Origin: Aphanocapsa sp. GSE-SYN-MK-11-07L
GTDB lineage: Bacteria > Cyanobacteriota > Cyanobacteriia > Thermosynechococcales > Thermosynechococcaceae
Assembly (NCBI GenBank): GCA_019359715.1
Contig: JAHHGS010000044.1
Coordinates: forward strand, 42,969 to 106,968
Reading direction: 5' to 3'
Length of the DNA: 64,000 nucleotides
The position numbers and the translations under genes were made by a program. The notes beneath the pieces are model-generated. The model saw nothing but the letters and a program-made list of their open reading frames with translations. It searched no databases and had not been told where the DNA came from. Below are positions 62,339-64,000 of the stretch, piece after piece. The number at the start of each line of letters is the position of its first letter. Position 1 is the first letter of the stretch.

Positions 62339-63679
62339 ATGCGATCGCGTCATCCTCTGCTTGGAGTTGGGCTAGCCCTGGTTTGTTTCAGCTTGGCGGG
62401 CTGTGGCCCAACCCAAATTCAAGCTTCTCAACTTGCGAACAAATGTGATACGTCAGGCGTTGCACCCGAACGTTCAGCCCAAATTTTGAGTCGGGTCTAT
62501 TTGGATGGCACTCCCTCAATGGCTGGCTATGTGGCCAGTCCTAGCAGTGCCTACCTGGAAGCCTTAAAGCAGTTACAGCAAGCTCTGTCCACGGCTTGGC
62601 CTCAGCCCCAGGTCAATTACTTCCGGTTTGGTGAAACGGTTTTCCCGATGACCAGTGTGACCGACCCCGATCCGCGCTTACCAGGGTTTTATCAAGGCGG
62701 CCAAGGGCTAACCACCGCCACGATTGACACCGCGATCGCTGCTTCTGCCCAAGCGGAAGCAAAGTCTAAGTCCCAAAATCAGCTCACGGTGATTGTGACA
62801 GATTTGTATCAAAAGGCAGCCACAATTGATCCGATCCTGAAGCAGCTTAACCAGAAGTATCTGGGCAAAGACTTGGCCGTCGGCGTGGTGGGAGTTCGCA
62901 GCCAATTTAGGGGGGCGGTCTACGATGTCGGGGCGGCCAATGCCAGTTTTACCTATCAAGGTGAGCATCCGGTTTATATTCTGGTGCTAGGAAAATATGG
63001 CGATGTCAGTCACTTAGTTGAGCAACTTCGTAAGAATCCAGCCCTCAAAGCCGTTAGTCAGGCCACCATCTTTACCTCTCAGCCTGTCCAGCCGATCGCC
63101 ACGTTTCTACCGCAGGATTACCCGCCAGATCTAAAACCGCTCAAGCAGCAAGCCAGCCGCCCAGAAACCCTGAATAACGGCAAGGTGATGGTCAAAGGTT
63201 TATTAAAAGATGACTACAAGTTTGAATCCCTCAAGCTGACCGCCAAAAAGCCGATCGCCCTCGATTATCCCCTCCAATATCAACTGTTGCCGCATGCCCT
63301 AGCCGTCCAAACCGCTAGCCCTGTCACCCGGAGCTATACGTTTGACTCCCAAGCCAAAGCGTTTAAGGATGCCAATCTTCAGAAAGCCGTCAGTTTCGGG
63401 GTGCCCAACCCGTGGCCAAATCAACCAAAGGCGCAGCCCGTCGAAGTCAAGGCTCAGATCAATCCTGAAAACCTAGACCCTGGCGTACACCTGCTTGTGA
63501 CTGACATTGGTGTGAGCGAATTTAAAGACCCGCCGTGGTGGCAAGCCTGGAGCGCCAGCGAAGACAGCCGCGATGGCAGCAAGACCCACAACCTGTCATC
63601 TTTTCTCACAGGTTTAAAGACAATCACAGAACAAAGAAAACCAGCGATCGCTCGCCTCTGCTACCTTGTTCAAAAATAA
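62339..63679 (+). CDS. Lipoprotein with a vWA-like domain
   Basis: About 446 residues from the ATG at 62339 (GGTGA eight bases upstream). A lipobox signal peptide (MRSRHPLLGVGLALVCFSLA then GC; Cys22 lipidated) is followed by a vWA-like fold with a MIDAS-type motif VYLDGTPSMAGYV (DxTxS variant), and TVIVTDLYQK with the third metal Asp. The second half (about 250-446) is beta-rich. It transcribes divergently from the six-gene cluster, and the shared 187-bp promoter region suggests coregulation. Substrate unknown. Confidence 0.85.
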   Translation: MRSRHPLLGVGLALVCFSLAGCGPTQIQASQLANKCDTSGVAPERSAQILSRVYLDGTPSMAGYVASPSSAYLEALKQLQQALSTAWPQPQVNYFRFGETVFPMTSVTDPDPRLPGFYQGGQGLTTATIDTAIAASAQAEAKSKSQNQLTVIVTDLYQKAATIDPILKQLNQKYLGKDLAVGVVGVRSQFRGAVYDVGAANASFTYQGEHPVYILVLGKYGDVSHLVEQLRKNPALKAVSQATIFTSQPVQPIATFLPQDYPPDLKPLKQQASRPETLNNGKVMVKGLLKDDYKFESLKLTAKKPIALDYPLQYQLLPHALAVQTASPVTRSYTFDSQAKAFKDANLQKAVSFGVPNPWPNQPKAQPVEVKAQINPENLDPGVHLLVTDIGVSEFKDPPWWQAWSASEDSRDGSKTHNLSSFLTGLKTITEQRKPAIARLCYLVQK

Positions 63680-63685
63680 AATAAA

Positions 63686-63808
63686 CCGATGAATCCAGTC
63701 AACGTAAGTTTGTTCAGTGCGATCGGAGTAATGCTTGAGACGAATCGCATCACAGACTCGATCCAAGAGTTGTTTAGGACGTTCAACCCTATCGATAGAG
63801 AAAACCAA
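63686..63808 (-). pseudogene. Integron-integrase-like tyrosine recombinase, N-terminal remnant
   Basis: The frame gives PKQLLDRVCDAIRLKHYSDR then TEQTYVDWIHRFILF, the N-terminal SAM-like core-binding region of integron/phage-type tyrosine recombinases. It is cut off at FILF near 63690, next to the end of the vWA gene, and has no catalytic domain. The upstream side meets an IS110-type transposase tail at 63891. Confidence 0.65.
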
Positions 63809-63890
63809 GGGAGCACATGCTCTAGATGTAGCGACAGCAGGGTAGGAGCATCAGAAAAAATATTGAAGCTATCAGCGATTATCTTAAAAG

Positions 63891-64000
63891 TCAAGGAATT
63901 GTTGTTAATTGGGGTTGCCAGGGCTGATGATTTTTGAGCATCGCATTGAGGGTAACGAGCAGTTTTCGCATACAGGCGACCAAGGCAAGTTTTTTGGCTT
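63891..64000 (-). CDS. IS110-family transposase, C-terminal end (cut by window edge)
   Basis: The last 36 codons, reading AKKLALVACMRKLLVTLNAM then LKNHQPWQP and ending at TGA (63891-63893), match the C-terminal helix of IS110-group transposases (KxALVACMRKLLxxLNAMxK). The start lies outside the window. It sits upstream of the integrase remnant on the same strand. No terminal repeats are expected for IS110 elements. Confidence 0.75.
   Translation of the reverse strand, partial: AKKLALVACMRKLLVTLNAMLKNHQPWQPQLTTIP

Overview
The window reads as chromosomal DNA of a free-living, probably filamentous cyanobacterium. The evidence is psbK (photosystem II), split RNA polymerase genes rpoC1/rpoC2, many HIP1-type octamers (GCGATCGC), the cyanobacterial fbp-tal-zwf-opcA block and a Pix/Ptx-type phototaxis cluster. 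I saw no tRNA, rRNA or CRISPR array.

Layout. 1-8467 (all minus strand) is a chemotaxis-like phototaxis operon in the order pixG, pixH, pixI, pixJ, pixL; pixL runs off the left edge. The PixJ-like receptor has four GAF domains, one with cyanobacteriochrome hallmarks. 8468-9750 is a decayed intergenic stretch with a transposase remnant, two abutting MITE-like elements and a broken small membrane gene. 9751-13489 holds two UspA genes and ppsA. 13720-20000 holds a DUF1361 membrane protein, a decayed DUF559 nuclease gene between inverted repeats, miaA, thiG, an exported anchor-tailed protein, a small zinc-finger-like protein and a photolyase-family gene. 20250-30822 is the conserved rpsT-tatD-rpoB-rpoC1-rpoC2 group, with hisD divergent. 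32670-46325 mixes housekeeping and accessory genes: a DUF1400 protein, a lipid-A-disaccharide-synthase-related protein, NAD-type GAPDH (gap1-like) beside phosphoglucomutase, a TldE/PmbA protein, a FetB-like permease, a PsbQ/cyclophilin fusion, restriction-system debris, DUF1963, Uma2 and acs. 46378-52098 carries a small overlapping gene pair and the oxidative pentose phosphate operon fbp-tal-zwf-opcA. 52250-53260 carries an AbrB/PIN toxin-antitoxin pair and psbK. The right edge has an integrase N-terminal fragment and the tail of an IS110-family transposase.

The most unusual part is 53402-63679. Six minus-strand genes encode a membrane protein, a tubulin/FtsZ-like GTPase, a 1092-residue protein with a full actin/Hsp70-type ATPase core, a coiled-coil membrane protein and two pentapeptide-repeat membrane proteins (one with an SH3-like domain). 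A divergent gene encodes a lipoprotein with a vWA-like MIDAS motif. Two cytoskeletal-type nucleotidases packed with membrane-anchored partners and a surface lipoprotein look like one envelope-associated machine. I cannot assign it to a characterised system.
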